Notes: a model not told the origin generated them from the sequence alone. DNA of 64,000 bases from Oasisia sp. SBJ-2009 (GCA_964017155.1 OZ024867.1:16502262-16566261); one strand, 5' to 3'; shown: positions 27,701 through 41,600, counted from the stretch's first letter. Numbers and translations are program-made.

Positions 27701-30700
27701 GTGTGTAAGACCTGGTGTGTAAGACATGGTGTGTAAGACCTGGTGTGTAAGACATGGTGTGTAAGACTTGATGTGTAAGACCTGGTGTGTAAGACTTGGT
27801 GTGTAAGACATGGTGTGTAACACTTGATGTGTAAGACTTGATGTGTACGACATGGTGTGTAAGCCTTGGTGTGTAAGACATGGTGTGTAAGACCTGGTGT
27901 GTAAGACATGGTGTGTAAGACATGGTGTTTAAGACATGGTGTGTAAGACATGGTGTGTAAGACTTGGTGTGAAAGACTTGATGTGTAAGACTTGATGTGT
28001 AAGATTTGGTGTGTAAGACTTGGTGTGTAAAACATGGTGTGTAAGACATGGTGTGTAAGACTTGGTGTGAAAGACTTGATGTGTAAGACTTGATGTGTAA
28101 GACTTGGTGTGTAAGACTTGGTGTATAAGACATGGTGTGTAAGACTTGGTGTTTAAGACTTGGTGTGAAAGACTTGATGTGTAAGACTTGATGTGTAAGA
28201 CTTGATGTGTAAGACTTGGTGTGTAAGACTTGATGTGTAAGACTTGGTGTGAAACACTTGATGTGTAAGACTTGATGTGTAAGACTTAATGTGTAAGACT
28301 TGGTGAGTAAGACTTGGTGTGTAAGACTTGGTGTGTAAGACAGGGTGTGAAAGACATGGTGTGTAAGACTTGGTGTGTAAGACATGGTGTGTAAGACTTG
28401 GTGTGTAAGACATGGTGTGTAAGACTTGGTGTGTAAGACATGGTGTGTAAGACATGGTGTGTAAGACTTGGTGTGTAACACATGGTGTGTAAGACTTGGT
28501 GTGTAAGACATGGTGTGTAGGACATGGTGTGTAGGACATGGTGTGTAAGACTTGGTGTGTCAAACTTGGTGTGTAAGACATGGTGTGTAAGACCTGGTGT
28601 GTAAGACATGGTGTGTAAGACTTGATGTGTAAGACTTGATGTGTATGACTTGGTGTGTAAGACTTGGTGTGTAAGACATGGTGTGTAAGACTTGGTGTGT
28701 AAGACTCGGTGTGTAAGACATGGTGTGTAAGACATGGTGTGTAAGACATGGTGTGTAAGACCTGGTGTGTAAGACATGGTGTGTAAGACCTGGTGTGTAA
28801 GACTTGGTGTGTAAGACTTGATGTGTAAGACTTGATGTGTAAGACTTGGTGTATAAGACTTGATGTGTAAGACTTGATGTGTAAGACTTGATGTGTATGA
28901 CTTGGTGTGTAAGACTTGGTGTGTAAGACATGGTGTGTAAGACTTGGTGTGTAAGACTCGGTGTGTAAGACATGGTGTGTAAGACATGGTGTGTAAGACA
29001 TGGTGTGTAAGCCCTGGTGTGTAAGACATGGTGTGTAAGACCTGGTGTGTAAGACATGGTGTGTAAGACATGGTGTGTAAGACTAGGTGTGTAAGACATG
29101 GTGTGTAAGACATGGTGTGTAAGACTTGGTGTGTAACTCATGGTGTGTAAGACTTGGTGTGTAAGACATGGTGTGTAGGACATGGTGTGTAGGACTTGAT
29201 TTGTAAGACTTGGTGTATAAGACTTGATGTGTATGACTTGGTGTGTAAGACTTGGTGTGTAAGACATGGTGTGTTATACTTGATGTGTATGATTTGATGT
29301 GTAAGACATGGTGTGTAAGACATGGTGTGTAAGACTTGATGTGTAAGACTTGGTGTGTAAGACTTGATGTGTATGACTTGGTGTGTAAGACTTGGTGTAT
29401 AAGACATGGTGTGTTATACTTGATGTGTATGATTTGATGTGTACGACATGGTATGTAAGACATGGTGTGTAAGACTTGGTGTGTAAGACATGGTGTGTAA
29501 GACTTGGTGTGTAAGACATTGTGTGTAAGACTTGGTGTGTAAGACATGGTGTGTAAGACTTGGTGTGTAAGACTCGGTGTGTAAGACATGGTGTGTAAGA
29601 CATGGTGTGTAAGACATGGTGTGTAAGACCTGGTGTGTAAGACATGGTGTGTAAGACCTGGTGTGTAAGACTTGGTGTGTAAGACTTGATGTGTAAGACT
29701 TGATGTGTAAGACTTGGTGTGTAAGACTTGATGTGTAAGACTTGATGAGTAAGACTTGATATATAAGACTTGGTGTGTAAGACTTGGTGTGTAAGACATG
29801 GTGTGTTATACTTGATGTGTAAGATTTGATGTGTAAGACATGGTGTGTAAGACTTGGTGTGTAAGACAAGGTGTGTAATACTTGATGTGTAAGACTTGAT
29901 GTGTACGACATGGTGTGTAAGCCCTGGTGTGTAAGACATGGTGTGTAAGACCTGGTGTGTAAGACATGGTGTGTAAGACTTGATGTGTAAGACTTGATGT
30001 GTATGACTTGGTGTGTAAGATTTGGTGTGTAAGATATGGTGTGTTATACTTGATGTGTATGATTTGATGTGTAAGACATGGTGTGTAAGACATGGTGTGT
30101 AAGACTTGGTGTGTAAGACATGGTGTGTAAGACTTGGTGTGTAAGACATTGTGTGTAAGACTTGGTGTTTAAGACATGGTGTGTAAGACTTGGTGTGTAA
30201 GACTCGGTGTGTAAGACATGGTGTGTAAGACATGGTGTGTAAGACCTGGTGTGTAAGACATGGTGTGTAAGACCTGGTGGGTAAGACTTGGTGTGTAAGA
30301 CTTGGTGTGTAAGACATGGTGTGTAAGACTTGGTGTGTAAGACATGGTGTGTAAGACATGGTGTGTAAGACTTGGTGTGTAACACATGGTGTGTAAGACT
30401 TGGTGTGTAAGACATGGTGTGTAGGACATGGTGTGAAGGACATGGTGTGTAAGACTTGGTGTGTAAAACTTGGTGTGTAAGACATGGTGTGTAAGACCTG
30501 GTGTGTAAGACATGGTGTGTAAAACCTGGTGTGTAAGACATGGTGTGTAAGACTTGATGTGTAAGACCTGGTGTGTAAGACTTGGTGTGTAAGACATGGT
30601 GTGTAATACTTGATGTGTAAGACTTGATGTGTACGACATGGTGTGTAAGCCCTGGTGTGTAAGACATGGTGTGTAAGACCTGGTGTGTAAGACATGGTGT

Positions 30701-31340
30701 TTAAGACTTGGTGTGTAAGACTTAGTGTGTAAGACATGGTGTTTAAGACATGGTGTGTAAGACATGGTGTGTAAGACTTGGTGTGAAAGACTTGATGTGT
30801 AAGACTTGATGTGTAAGATTTGGTGTGTAAGACTTGGTGTGTAAAACATGGTGTGTAAGACATGGTGTGTAAGACTTGGTGTGAAAGACTTGATGTGTAA
30901 GACTTGATGTGTAAGAGTTGGTGTGTAAGACTTGGTGTATAAGACATTTTGTGTAAGACATGGTGTGTAAGACTTGGTGTGTAAGACATGGTGTGTAAGA
31001 CTTGGTGTGTAAGACATTGTGTGTAAGACTTGGTGTCTAAGACATGGTGTGTAAGACTTGGTGTGTAAGACTCGGTGTGTAAGACATGGTGTGTAAGACA
31101 TGGTGTGTAAGACCTGGTGTGTAAGACATGGTGTGTAAGACCTGGTGGGTAAGACTTGGTGTGTAAGACTTGATGTGTAAGACTTGATGTGTAAGACTTG
31201 GTGTGTAAGACTTGATGTGTAAGACTTGATGAGTAAGACTTGATGTATAAGACTTGGTGTGTAAGACTTGGTGTGTAAGACATGGTGTGTTATACTTGAT
31301 GTGTAAGATTTGATGTGTAAGACATGGTGTGTAAGACTTG

Positions 31341-31353
31341 GTGTGAAGACATG
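31341..31353 (+). other. 13-base unit, duplicate of the one at 12,620
   Basis: GTGTGAAGACATG appears again exactly 18,721 bases after 12,620, so it was copied with duplication A and is not an independent deletion. Register changes from 9 to 8 modulo 14. Confidence 0.95.
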
Positions 31354-32459
31354 GTGTGTAAGACTTGGTGTGTAACACATGGTGTGTAAGACTTGGTGTG
31401 TAAGACATGGTGTGTAGGACATGGTGTGTAGGACATGGTGTGTAAGACTTGGTGTGTAAAACTTGGTGTGTAAGACATGGTGTGTAAGACCTGGTGTGTA
31501 AGACATGGTGTGTAAGACCTGGTGTGTAAGACATGGTGTGTAAGACTTGATGTGTAAGACCTGGTGTGTAAGACTTGGTGTGTAAGACATGGTGTGTAAT
31601 ACTTGATGTGTAAGACTTGATGTGTACGACATGGTGTGTAAGCCCTGGTGTGTAAGACATGGTGTGTAAGACCTGGTGTGTAAGACATGGTGTGTAAGAC
31701 TTGGTGTGTAAGACTTAGTGTGTAAGACATGGTGTTTAAGACATGGTGTGTAAGACATGGTGTGTAAGACTTGGTGTGAAAGACTTGATGTGTAAGACTT
31801 GATGTGTAAGATTTGGTGTGTAAGACTTGGTGTGTAAAACATGGTGTGTAAGACATGGTGTGTAAGACTTGGTGTGAAAGACTTGATGCGTAAGACTTGA
31901 TGTGTAAGACTTGGTGTGTAAGACTTGGTGTATAAGACATGGTGTGTAAGACTTGGTGTTTAAGACTTGGTGTGAAAGACTTGATGTGTAAGACTTGATG
32001 TGTAAGACTTGATGTGTAAGACTTGGTGTGTAAGACTTGATGTGTAAGACTTGGTGTGAAACACTTGATGTGTAAGACTTGATGTGTAAGATTTGATGTG
32101 TAAGACTTGGTGAGTAAGACACGGTGTGTAAGACTTGGTGTGTAAGACACGGTGTGTAAGACTTGGTGTGTAAGACATGGTGTGTAAGACTTGGTGTGTA
32201 AGACATGGTGTGTAAGACATGGTGTGTAAGACTTGGTGTTTAACACATGGTGTGTAAGACTTGGTGTGTAAGACATGGTGTGTAGGACATGGTGTGTAGG
32301 ACATGGTGTGTAAGACTTGGTGTGTCAAACTTGGTGTGTAAGACATGGTGTGTAAGACCTGGTGTGTAAGACATGGTGTGTAAGACTTGATGTGTAAGAC
32401 TTGATGTGTAAGACTTGATGTGTATGACTTGGTGTGTAAGACTTGGTGTGTAAGACATG

Positions 32460-32477
32460 GTGTGTGTGTAAGACATG
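32460..32477 (+). other. 18-base unit, duplicate of the one at 13,739
   Basis: The same (GT)2 insertion recurs 18,721 bases downstream of 13,739. It accounts for the extra 4 bases in the 6,164-base period of duplication B. Register changes from 8 to 12 modulo 14. Confidence 0.95.
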
Positions 32478-35186
32478 GTGTGTAATATTTGATGTGTAAG
32501 ACTTGATGTGTACGACATGGTGTGTAAGCCCTGGTGTGTAAGACATGGTGTGTAAGACCTGGTGTGTAAGACTTAGTGTGTAAGACATGGTGTTTAAGAC
32601 ATGGTGTGTAAGACATGGTGTGTAAGACTTGGTGTGAAAGACTTGATGTGTAAGACTTGATGTGTAAGATTTGGTGTGTAAGACTTGGTGTGTAAAACAT
32701 GGTGTGTAAGACATGGTGTGTAAGACTTGGTGTGAAAGACTTGATGTGTAAGACTTGATGTGTAAGACTTGGTGTGTAAGACTTGGTGTATAAGACATGG
32801 TGTGTAAGACTTGGTGTTTAAGACTTGGTGTGAAAGACTTGATGTGTAAGACTTGATGTGTAAGACTTGATGTGTAAGACTTGGTGTGTAAGACTTGATG
32901 TGTAAGACTTGGTGTGAAACACTTGATGTGTAAGACTTGATGTGTAAGACTTGATGTGTAAGACTTGGTGAGTAAGACTTGGTGTGTAAGACTTTGTGTG
33001 TAAGACAGGGTGTGAAAGACATGGTGTGTAAGACTTGGTGTGTAAGACATGGTGTGTAAGACTTGGTGTGTAAGACATGGTGTGTAAGACTTGGTGTGTA
33101 AGATATGGTGTGTAAGACATGGTGTGTAAGACTTGGTGTGTAACACATGGTGTGTAAGACTTGGTGTGTAAGACATGGTGTGTAGGACATGGTGTGTAGG
33201 ACATGGTGTGTAAGACTTGGTGTGTCAAACTTGGTGTGTAAGACATGGTGTGTAAGACCTGGTGTGTAAGACATGGTCTGTAAGACTTGATGTGTAAGAC
33301 TTGATGTGTAAGACTTGATGTGTATGACTTGGTGTGTAAGACTTGGTGTGTAAGACATGGTGTGTAAGACTTGGTGTGTAAGACTCGGTGTGTAAGACAT
33401 GGTGTGTAAGACATGGTGTGTAAGACATGGTGTGTAAGACCTGGTGTGTAAGACATGGTGTGTAAGACCTGGTTTGTAAGACTTGGTGTGTAATACTTGA
33501 TGTGTAAGACTTGATGTGTAAGACTTGGTGTATAAGACTTGATGTGTAAGACTTGATGAGTAAGACTTGATGTATAAGACTTGGTGTGTAAGACTTGGTG
33601 TGTAAGACATGGTGTGTTATACTTGATGTGTAAGATTTGATGTGTAAGACATGGTGTGTAATATTTGGTGTGTAAGACATGGTGTGTAAGACTTGGTGTG
33701 TAAGACATGGTGTGTAAGACAATGTGTGTAAGACTTGGTGTGTAGGACATGGTGTGTAGGACATGGTGTGTAAGACTTGGTGTGTAAAACTTGGTGTGTA
33801 AGACATGGTGTGTAATACCTGGTGTGTAAGACATGGTGTGTAAGACCTGGTGTGTAAGACATGGTGTGTAAGACTTGATGTGTAAGACCTGGTGTGTAAG
33901 ACTTGGTGTGTAAGACATGGTGTGTAATACTTGATGTGTAAGACTTGATGTGTACGACATGGTGTGTAAGCCCTGGTGTGTAAGACATGGTGTGTAAGAC
34001 CTGGTGTGTAAGACATGGTGTGTAAGACTTGGTGTGTAAGACTTAGTGTGTAAGACATGGTGTTTAAGACATGGTGTGTAAGACATGGTGTGTAAGACTT
34101 GGTGTGAAAGACTTGATGTGTAAGACTTGATGTGTAAGATTTGGCGTGTAAGATTTGGTGTGTAAAACATGGTGTGTAAGACATGGTGTGTAAGACTTGG
34201 TGTGAAAGACTTGATGTGTAAGACTTGATGTGTAAGACTTGGTGTGTAAGACTTGGTGTATAAGACATGGTGTGTAAGACTTGGTGTTTAAGACTTGGTG
34301 TGAAAGACTTGATGTGTAAGACTTGATGTGTAAGACTTGATGTGTAAGACTTGGTGAGTAAGACTTGGTGTGTAAGACTTGGTGTGTAAGACAGGGTGTG
34401 AAAGACATGGTGTGTAAGACTTGGTGTGTAAGACATGGTGTGTAAGACTTGGTGTGTAAGACATGGTGTGTAAGACTTGGTGTGTAAGACATGGTGTGTA
34501 AGACATGATGTGTAAGACTTGGTGTGTAACACATGGTGTGTAAGACTTGGTGTGTAAGACATGGTGTGTAGGGCATGGTGTGTAGGACATGGTGTGTAAG
34601 ACTTGGTGTGTAAAACTTGGTGTGTAAGACATGGTGTGTAAGACCTGGTGTGTAAGACATGGTGTGTAAGACTTGATGTGTAAGACTTGATGTGTAAGAC
34701 TTGATGTGTATGACTTGGTGTGTAAGACTTGGTGTGTAAGACATGGTGTGTTATACTTGATGTGTAAGATTTGATGTGTAAGACATGGTGTGTAAGACAT
34801 GGTGTGTAAGACTTGGTGTGTAAGACATGGTGTGTAAAACTTGATGTGTAAGACATTGTGTGTAAGACTTGGTGTGTAAGACATGGTGTGTAAGACTTGG
34901 TGTGTAAGACTCGGTGTGTAAGACATGGTGTGTAAGACATGGTGTGTAAGACATGGTGTGTAAGACCTGGTGTGTAAGACATGGTGTGTAAGACCTGGTG
35001 TGTAAGACTTGGTGTGTAAGACTTGATGTGTAAGACTTGATGTGTAAGACTTGGTGTGTAAGACCAGGTGTGTAAGACTTGGTGTGTAAGACTTGTTGTG
35101 TACGACATGGTGTGTAAGACTTGGTGTGTAAGACATGGTGTGTAAGACTTGGTGTGTAAGACATGGTATGTAAGACTTGGTGTGTA

Positions 35187-35578
35187 AGACTTGTCTTGAA
35201 AGACTTGATGTGTAAGACTTGATGTGTAAGACTTGATGTGTAAGACTTGGTGTGTAAGACTTGATTTGTATGACTTGGTGTGAAACACTTGATGTGTAAG
35301 GCTTGATGTGTAAGACTTGATGTGTAAGACTTGGTGTGTAAGACTTGGTGTGTAAGACTTGGTGTGTAAGACTTTGTGTGTAAGACTTGTTTTGAAAGAC
35401 TTGATGTGTAAGACTTGATGTGTAAGACTTGATGTGTAAGACTTGGTGTGTAAGACTTGATTTGTATGACTTGGTGTGAAACACTTGATGTGTAAGACTT
35501 GATGTGTAAGACTTGATGTGTAAGACTTGGTGTGTAAGACTTGGTGTGTAAGACTTGGTGTGTAAGACATGGTGTGTT
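35187..35578. repeat. 196-base (14-unit) tandem duplication
   Basis: Two copies start near 35,187 and 35,383. Each begins with a divergent unit (TTGTCTTGAAAG at 35,191, TTGTTTTGAAAG at 35,387) and contains GATTTGTATGAC (35,268 and 35,464) followed by GAAACAC. Related blocks near 16,484, 52,709, 56,235 and 61,081 have this segment once, so the second copy is specific to duplication B. Confidence 0.85.
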
Positions 35579-37802
35579 ATACTTGATGTGTAAGATTTGA
35601 TGTGTAAGACAGGGTGTGAAAGACATGGTGTGTAAGACTTGGTGTGTAAGACATGGTGTGTAAGACTTGATGTGTAAGACATGGTGTGTAAGACTAGGTG
35701 TATAAGACATGGTGTGTACGACATGGTGTGTAAGACTTGGTGTGTAACTCATGGTGTGTAAGACTTGGTGTGTAAGACATGGTGTGTAGGACATGGTGTG
35801 TAAGACTTGGTGTGTAAAACTTGGTGTGTAAGACATGGTGTGTAAGACCTGGTGTGTAAGACATGGTGTGTAAGACCTGGTGTGTAAGACATGGTGTGTA
35901 AGACTTGATGTGTAAGACCTGGTGTGTAAGACTTTGTGTGTAAGACATGGTGTGTAATACTTGATGTGTAAGACTTGATGTGTACGACATTGTGTGTAAG
36001 CCCTGGTGTGTAAGACATGGTGTGTAAGACCTGGTGTGTAAGACATGGTGTGTAAGACTTGGTGTGTAAGACTTAGTGTGTAAGACATGGTGTTTAAGAC
36101 ATGGTGTGTAAGACATGGTGTGTAAGACTTGGTGTGAAAGACTTGATGTGTAAGACTTGATGTGTAAGACTTGGTGTGTAAGACTTGGTGTGTAAGACAT
36201 GGTGTGTAAGACTTGGTGTGTAAGACTTGGTGTGAAAGACTTGATGTGTAAGACTTGATGTGTAAGACTTGATGTGTAAGACTTGGTGTGTAAGACTTGA
36301 TGTGTAAGACTTGGTGTGAAACACTTGATATGTAAGACTTGATGTGTAAGACTTGGTGTGTAAGACATGGTGTGTAAGACTTGGTGTGTAAGACTCGGTG
36401 TGTAAGACATGGTGTGTAAGACTTGGTGTGTAAGTCTTAGTGTGTAAGACATGGTGTTTAAGACATGGTGTGTAGGACATGGTGTGTAAGACTTGGTGTG
36501 TAAAACTTGGTGTGTAAGACCTGGTGTGTAAGACATGGTGTGTAAGACCTGGTGTGTAAGACATGGTGTGTAAGACTTGATGTGTAAGACCTGGTGTGTA
36601 AGACTTGGTGTGTAAGACATGGTGTGTAATACTTGATGTGTCAGACTTGATGTGTAAGACTTGATGTGTAAGACTTGGTGTGTAAGACTTGGTGTGTAAG
36701 ACTTGGTGTGTAAGACATGGTGTGTTATACTTGATGTGTAAGATTTGATGTGTAAGACAGGGTGTGAAAGACATGGTCTGTAAGACTTGGTGTGTAAGAC
36801 ATGGTGTGTAAGACTTGATGTGTAAGACATGGTGTGTAAGACTATGTGTATAAGACATGGTGTGTACGACATGGTGTGTAAGACTTGGTGTGTAACTCAT
36901 GGTGTGTAAGACTTGGTGTGTAAGACATGGTGTGTAGGACATGGTGTGTAAGACTTGGTGTGTAAAACTTGGTGTGTAAGACATGGTGTGTAAGACCTGG
37001 TGTGTAAGACATGGTGTGTAAGACCTGGTGTGTAAGACATGGTGTGTAAGACTTGATGTGTAAGACCTGGTGTGTAAGACTTTGTGTGTAAGACATGGTG
37101 TGTAATACTTGATGTGTAAGACTTGATGTGTACGACATTGTGTGTAAGCCCTGGTGTGTAAGACATGGTGTGTAAGACCTGGTGTGTAAGACATGGTGTG
37201 TAAGACTTGGTGTGTAAGACTTAGTGTGTAAGACATGGTGTTTAAGACATGGTGTGTAAGACATGGTGTGTAAGACTTGGTGTGAAAGACTTGATGTGTA
37301 AGACTTGATGTGTAAGACTTGGTGTGTAAGACTTGGTGTGTAAGACATGGTGTGTAAGACTTGGTGTGTAAGACTTGGTGTGAAAGACTTGATGTGTAAG
37401 ACTTGATGTGTAAGACTTGATGTGTAAGACTTGGTGTGTAAGACTTGATGTGTAAGACTTGGTGTGAAACACTTGATATGTAAGACTTGATGTGTAAGAC
37501 TTGGTGTGTAAGACATGGTGTGTAAGACTTGGTGTGTAAGACTCGGTGTGTAAGACATGGTGTGTAAGACTTGGTGTGTAAGTCTTAGTGTGTAAGACAT
37601 GGTGTTTAAGAGATGGTGTGTAGGACATGGTGTGTAAGACTTGGTGTGTAAAACTTGGTGTGTAAGACCTGGTGTGTAAGACATGGTGTGTAAGACCTGG
37701 TGTGTAAGACATGGTGTGTAAGACTTGATGTGTAAGACCTGGTGTGTAAGACTTGGTGTGTAAGACATGGTGTGTAATACTTGATGTGTCAGACTTGATG
37801 TG
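35495..37802. repeat. 1,148-base tandem duplication inside duplication B copy 1
   Basis: Positions 35,495-36,642 are repeated at 36,643-37,790, with identity running on to about 37,802. The period is 82 units. Shared markers are the TTATAC unit (near 35,578/36,726), AACTCATGG (35,746/36,894), ACATTG (35,987/37,135) and TAAGTCTTAG (36,431/37,579). Differences include CTAGG versus CTATG near 35,695/36,843. Confidence 0.88.
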
Positions 37803-38426
37803 TACGACATGGTGTGTAAGCCCTGGTGTGTAAGACATGGTGTGTAAGACCTGGTGTGTAAGACATGGTGTGTAAGACTTGGTGTGTAAGACTTGGTGTG
37901 TAAGACTTGGTGTGTAAGCCCTGGTGTGTAAGACATGGTGTGTAAGACCTGGTGTGTAAGACATGGTGTGTAAGACTTGGTTTGTAAGACTTAGTGTGGA
38001 AGACATGGTGTTTAAGACATGGTGTGTAAGACTTGGTGTGTAAGTCTTAGTGTGTAAGACATGGTGTTTAAGACATGGTGTGTAGGACATGGTGTGTAAG
38101 ACTTGGTGTGTAAAACATGGTGTGTAAGACATGGTTTGTAAGACCTGGTGTGTAAGACATGGTGTGTAAGACCTGGTGTGTAAGACATGGTGTGTAAGAC
38201 TTGATGTGTAAGACCTGGTGTGTAAGACTTGGTGTGTAAGACATGGTGTGTAATACTTGATGTGTCAGACTTGATGTGTACGACATGGTGTGTAAGCCCT
38301 GGTGTGTAAGACATGGTGTGTAAGACCTGGTGTGTAAGACATGGTGTGTAAGACTTGGTGTGTAAGACTTGGTGTGTAAGACTTGGTGTGTAAGCCCTGG
38401 TGTGTAAGACATGGTGTGTAAGACCT
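37579..38426. repeat. 462-base tandem segment with TAAGTCTTAG markers
   Basis: TAAGTCTTAG occurs at 37,579 and 38,041, 33 units apart, each followed by a TTTAAG unit, TGTAGG and a TGTCAG unit in the same order. This is one unit shorter than the 476-base version further right. The second segment is cut off by the boundary of duplication B at 38,426. Confidence 0.75.
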
Positions 38427-38623
38427 GGTGTGTAAGACATGGTGTGTAGGACATGGTGTGTAGGACATGGTGTGTAAGACTTGGTGTGTCAAACTTGGTG
38501 TGTAAGACATGGTGTGTAAGACCTGGTGTGTAAGACATGGTGTGTAAGACTTGATGTGTAAGACTTGATGTGTAAGACTTGATGTGTATGACTTGGTGTG
38601 TAAGACTTGGTGTGTAAGACATG

Positions 38624-38641
38624 GTGTGTGTGTAAGACATG
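38624..38641 (+). other. 18-base unit, third copy of the (GT)2 insertion
   Basis: It lies 6,164 bases after 32,460 and was carried by duplication B. Register changes from 12 to 2 modulo 14. Confidence 0.95.
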
Positions 38642-41600
38642 GTGTGTAATATTTGATGTGTAAGACTTGATGTGTACGACATGGTGTGTAAGCCCTGGTG
38701 TGTAAGACATGGTGTGTAAGACCTGGTGTGTAAGACTTAGTGTGTAAGACATGGTGTTTAAGACATGGTGTGTAAGACATGGTGTGTAAGACTTGGTGTG
38801 AAAGACTTGATGTGTAAGACTTGATGTGTAAGATTTGGTGTGTAAGACTTGGTGTGTAAAACATGGTGTGTAAGACATGGTGTGTAAGACTTGGTGTGAA
38901 AGACTTGATGTGTAAGACTTGATGTGTAAGACTTGGTGTGTAAGACTTGGTGTATAAGACATGGTGTGTAAGACTTGGTGTTTAAGACTTGGTGTGAAAG
39001 ACTTGATGTGTAAGACTTGATGTGTAAGACTTGATGTGTAAGACTTGGTGTGTAAGACTTGATGTGTAAGACTTGGTGTGAAACACTTGATGTGTAAGAC
39101 TTGATGTGTAAGACTTGATGTGTAAGACTTGGTGAGTAAGACTTGGTGTGTAAGACTTTGTGTGTAAGACAGGGTGTGAAAGACATGGTGTGTAAGACTT
39201 GGTGTGTAAGACATGGTGTGTAAGACTTGGTGTGTAAGACATGGTGTGTAAGACTTGGTGTGTAAGATATGGTGTGTAAGACATGGTGTGTAAGACTTGG
39301 TGTGTAACACATGGTGTGTAAGACTTGGTGTGTAAGACATGGTGTGTAGGACATGGTGTGTAGGACATGGTGTGTAAGACTTGGTGTGTCAAACTTGGTG
39401 TGTAAGACATGGTGTGTAAGACCTGGTGTGTAAGACATGGTCTGTAAGACTTGATGTGTAAGACTTGATGTGTAAGACTTGATGTGTATGACTTGGTGTG
39501 TAAGACTTGGTGTGTAAGACATGGTGTGTAAGACTTGGTGTGTAAGACTCGGTGTGTAAGACATGGTGTGTAAGACATGGTGTGTAAGACATGGTGTGTA
39601 AGACCTGGTGTGTAAGACATGGTGTGTAAGACCTGGTTTGTAAGACTTGGTGTGTAATACTTGATGTGTAAGACTTGATGTGTAAGACTTGGTGTATAAG
39701 ACTTGATGTGTAAGACTTGATGAGTAAGACTTGATGTATAAGACTTGGTGTGTAAGACTTGGTGTGTAAGACATGGTGTGTTATACTTGATGTGTAAGAT
39801 TTGATGTGTAAGACATGGTGTGTAATATTTGGTGTGTAAGACATGGTGTGTAAGACTTGGTGTGTAAGACATGGTGTGTAAGACAATGTGTGTAAGACTT
39901 GGTGTGTAGGACATGGTGTGTAGGACATGGTGTGTAAGACTTGGTGTGTAAAACTTGGTGTGTAAGACATGGTGTGTAATACCTGGTGTGTAAGACATGG
40001 TGTGTAAGACCTGGTGTGTAAGACATGGTGTGTAAGACTTGATGTGTAAGACCTGGTGTGTAAGACTTGGTGTGTAAGACATGGTGTGTAATACTTGATG
40101 TGTAAGACTTGATGTGTACGACATGGTGTGTAAGCCCTGGTGTGTAAGACATGGTGTGTAAGACCTGGTGTGTAAGACATGGTGTGTAAGACTTGGTGTG
40201 TAAGACTTAGTGTGTAAGACATGGTGTTTAAGACATGGTGTGTAAGACATGGTGTGTAAGACTTGGTGTGAAAGACTTGATGTGTAAGACTTGATGTGTA
40301 AGATTTGGCGTGTAAGATTTGGTGTGTAAAACATGGTGTGTAAGACATGGTGTGTAAGACTTGGTGTGAAAGACTTGATGTGTAAGACTTGATGTGTAAG
40401 ACTTGGTGTGTAAGACTTGGTGTATAAGACATGGTGTGTAAGACTTGGTGTTTAAGACTTGGTGTGAAAGACTTGATGTGTAAGACTTGATGTGTAAGAC
40501 TTGATGTGTAAGACTTGGTGAGTAAGACTTGGTGTGTAAGACTTGGTGTGTAAGACAGGGTGTGAAAGACATGGTGTGTAAGACTTGGTGTGTAAGACAT
40601 GGTGTGTAAGACTTGGTGTGTAAGACATGGTGTGTAAGACTTGGTGTGTAAGACATGGTGTGTAAGACATGATGTGTAAGACTTGGTGTGTAACACATGG
40701 TGTGTAAGACTTGGTGTGTAAGACATGGTGTGTAGGGCATGGTGTGTAGGACATGGTGTGTAAGACTTGGTGTGTAAAACTTGGTGTGTAAGACATGGTG
40801 TGTAAGACCTGGTGTGTAAGACATGGTGTGTAAGACTTGATGTGTAAGACTTGATGTGTAAGACTTGATGTGTATGACTTGGTGTGTAAGACTTGGTGTG
40901 TAAGACATGGTGTGTTATACTTGATGTGTAAGATTTGATGTGTAAGACATGGTGTGTAAGACATGGTGTGTAAGACTTGGTGTGTAAGACATGGTGTGTA
41001 AAACTTGATGTGTAAGACATTGTGTGTAAGACTTGGTGTGTAAGACATGGTGTGTAAGACTTGGTGTGTAAGACTCGGTGTGTAAGACATGGTGTGTAAG
41101 ACATGGTGTGTAAGACATGGTGTGTAAGACCTGGTGTGTAAGACATGGTGTGTAAGACCTGGTGTGTAAGACTTGGTGTGTAAGACTTGATGTGTAAGAC
41201 TTGATGTGTAAGACTTGGTGTGTAAGACCAGGTGTGTAAGACTTGGTGTGTAAGACTTGTTGTGTACGACATGGTGTGTAAGACTTGGTGTGTAAGACAT
41301 GGTGTGTAAGACTTGGTGTGTAAGACATGGTATGTAAGACTTGGTGTGTAAGACTTGTCTTGAAAGACTTGATGTGTAAGACTTGATGTGTAAGACTTGA
41401 TGTGTAAGACTTGGTGTGTAAGACTTGATTTGTATGACTTGGTGTGAAACACTTGATGTGTAAGGCTTGATGTGTAAGACTTGATGTGTAAGACTTGGTG
41501 TGTAAGACTTGGTGTGTAAGACTTGGTGTGTAAGACTTTGTGTGTAAGACTTGTTTTGAAAGACTTGATGTGTAAGACTTGATGTGTAAGACTTGATGTG

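Larger units (their letters stand above)
18722..34280. repeat. Large duplication A, copy 2
   Basis: Nearly identical to 1-15,601. The first line of the window reappears exactly at 18,722, and the GAATT unit at 18,707 just before it suggests that the match extends left beyond base 1. The copy lacks the three extra units found near 15,243 in copy 1. Its last 2 kb (32,263-34,280) is also the start of duplication B, so the DNA at 13,542-15,601 exists three times in the window (again at 38,427-40,444). The very high identity means either a recent event or an assembly duplication. Confidence 0.93.
32263..38426. repeat. Tandem duplication B, copy 1 (6,164 bp)
   Basis: The segment is repeated immediately downstream at 38,427-44,590. 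The period is 440 units plus 4 bases, the 4 coming from the GT insertion at 32,460. I found only two substitutions between the copies: C/A at 37,136 versus 43,300 and T/C at 37,712 versus 43,876. The left edge of identity is near 32,262/38,426, where ACTTGG faces ACCTGG. The first 2 kb belongs also to duplication A; from about 34,281 the content changes to the right-half repeat type. Confidence 0.93.

Noticed and set aside
33225..35570. 781-codon open frame on the minus strand (identical in kind to 39,389-41,734, and to a 756-codon frame at 61,443-63,713)
   Set aside because: All three minus frames are equally open and encode the same shifted 14-residue repeat. Stops arise only from rare variant units, such as TTTAAG, TTATAC or GTCAAAC. 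No promoter, unique protein domain or codon bias supports a gene.
36431..36440. TAAGTCTTAG as an inverted-repeat protein site
   Set aside because: TAAG and CTTA form a 4-base inverted repeat around one base, but the arms are very short and the change from the usual unit is one or two substitutions. It is useful as a landmark only.
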